In this document: positions 62,601 to 64,000 of the stretch, one piece after another
How the letters are laid out: every line of letters begins with the position of its first letter
Position numbering within the stretch: position 1 is the first letter of the stretch
Source: Gymnorhina tibicen
Lineage: Eukaryota > Chordata > Aves > Passeriformes > Artamidae
Length of the DNA: 64,000 bases
NCBI GenBank assembly: GCA_013399875.1
Contig: VXAZ01004553.1
Coordinates: 1 to 64,000 of the forward strand
Reading direction: 5' to 3'
Position numbers and translations under genes: made by a program
Notes under the pieces: model-generated
What the model saw: the letters and a program-made list of their open reading frames with translations, nothing else
Told to the model about the DNA's origin: nothing
Databases searched by the model: none

Positions 62601-64000
62601 GTTGCTAGAAAAAAAAAAACCAAACCAACCACCCGCTCTTCCTGGCTGCAAAATCCATGTCTTCCTGCAAACCCCTCGCATCAGAAACAGCTTCCTGCTA
62701 TTTGGGTCTACGGTTGTAGCTATAAACAGTGACCTCTCTGCTCTCCCGATATGCAAATTTGTTATATTACAAGAAGTTATTTCAATAATCCCTCACAGGT
62801 GTTACTGAAATGAATCTGTCACTTTGCAGCTGAAGCAGCTGGTGAGGAGACAGTGTCCGCCATAGCTGTTAGATTTTATTCTTGCTCTGTCACAGTCTGT
62901 CACAGCTCTGGCTCTTCATTTATTCCTTTGGAAGAAGAGTACAAACCACCATCGTGCCCTGTCTTTGAATAACACAGCTATTTACACAAAAGTAGAACGT
63001 TTTGGTGTCTCTGAAGGAAAGGACTACAGCCTCAGTTACCAGACATTTTGGCACTTTAGTCGCAAGCTGTGTGTAATGTACGTATTAGCTTGCACCACCG
63101 CCCCAGCGCGCATCGTGTGAGCCAAGAACACCTTTTCCTCTTTCTCTGCTCCTTCAGAAGGACTGGCAGAGGTGAGGAAATTCTACCCTAGGCTTTCCAA
63201 AGAACAGTTCTTCACTGGGAAACTGTAAACCAGACAATCTATACAATTATAAAATGTTTTTGTTGTTTACATTACCAGCAAGATCTGCTCTTTGTAATTA
63301 CTTGGAAGTGCACTGCATCAAGAGATATATTCTATCCCCTTCTCTGTAAAACACATTGCCTTCTATTCACTACAACAGTGGCCCTCAATTTTATTTTTAA
63401 TTCAATATACTCAGGAAGTCTGGAGTCTCTAAACTCTACGTTCAGTTATTTAATCTGAAACCACAGCCTAAAATAAACTGTGTTTAAGCAGAGATTAGAA
63501 TATGTTGTACTTCTCCTCCAGCTGCAAAGCTGGTGTGGATTTGTGGGCAACAGCCTCTGAATCCTTTGATGCTCCACATCACCATGTTAATTCTGGCCTA
63601 ACAGAGGAGCAGGTAAGGGGAAGGGAAAAGGATGATGTGACCCACATTTACAGGCAAAACCCACTCATTACATTTCCTGGTACTGGTTACCCAGCTGACA
63701 AATTGAGCTTTTTAATTTGCTGGAGTCTGAGAACTCCTTAAAAAATGGACTCAGGAGAGGTACCCATTTCACTTGGAAAGCAACCTTACATTGCCAGCAT
63801 TCAAATGTCCGTTCAAAGTTAAGGGGCTTTGGTTTTAATGGGATTTATCTCTCTATCTCACCTCAGGATGTTAATCTGCCCTCAGGTATTTTGCCTCTCC
63901 TACACACCTGAGCTTACTTTGCTGTCTTGAACCTATTAAAAAAAAAAGCATTAGAACTGTGGAATACAGAGGACATGTTTGCAAGGATGGTGTGTGCACA
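53641..64000. other. Gene-poor unique sequence to window end
   Basis: Over 10 kb with no CR1 copy, CpG island, splice-supported exon chain or RNA gene that I can see. Minor items: an AAAC/AAAT run at 54481-54508, a POU octamer ATGCAAAT at about 56,010, paired short inverted repeats TTGCC/GGCAA and AGGC/GCCT at 57,959-57,992, and A-runs near 61,940 and 62,610. ORFs are all 100 codons or fewer. Confidence 0.45.

Noticed and set aside
1..64000. tRNA, rRNA, CRISPR, bacterial operon or insertion-sequence features
   Set aside because: None seen; the window has vertebrate repeat content and composition throughout.

Overview
The window looks like bird genomic DNA and is overwhelmingly non-coding. 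The main evidence is five CR1 LINE fragments with the avian 3' end (the GGGACC / TCCAAC block next to AGAATCA / CAGAAT repeats). It is also AT-rich, has no dense ORF structure, carries simple-sequence runs and has one isolated CpG island. The CR1 copies with 'aatcacagaat' ends would suit a songbird or another neoavian, but I cannot name the species. There are no bacterial genes, CRISPR arrays, rRNAs or tRNAs that I can see.

Layout. (1) About 1-16.8 kb: evidence for a single minus-strand gene of roughly 15 kb that I do not recognise. Its 3' end is the best supported part. A 51-codon terminal exon at 1887-2039 has a good acceptor and an in-frame stop. It joins in phase to a 64-bp exon at 2903-2966 with strong splice sites at both ends. 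Weaker exon candidates lie at 4721-4752, 5428-5469 and 7215-7334, all phase-compatible. Its 5' end would be the CpG island at about 16.17-16.80 kb. This island carries a perfect three-unit heat-shock element, a YY1-type AAGATGGC box over a possible start codon in minus orientation, and an E2F-type site. A CR1 copy (10.85-11.2 kb) and two related LTR-like fragments (13.3 and 14.7 kb) would sit inside its introns.

(2) About 16.8-64 kb: apparent gene desert. It holds an old repeat-like stretch (23.15-24.66 kb), an 80-bp almost perfect zero-loop palindrome (25,062-25,141) beside a CR1 fragment lacking its 3' end, a long CR1 with a broken reverse-transcriptase remnant (27.85-28.52 kb), two further CR1 copies (37.4 and 47.05 kb), and several AT-rich blocks dense in homeodomain/POU-type sites that may be distal enhancers. 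The long ORFs in this part are no more than expected by chance and resemble no protein I know.

The exon calls were made by eye from splice signals and frame, with no database search. Treat them as hypotheses. The repeats, palindrome, microsatellites and CpG island are directly visible.
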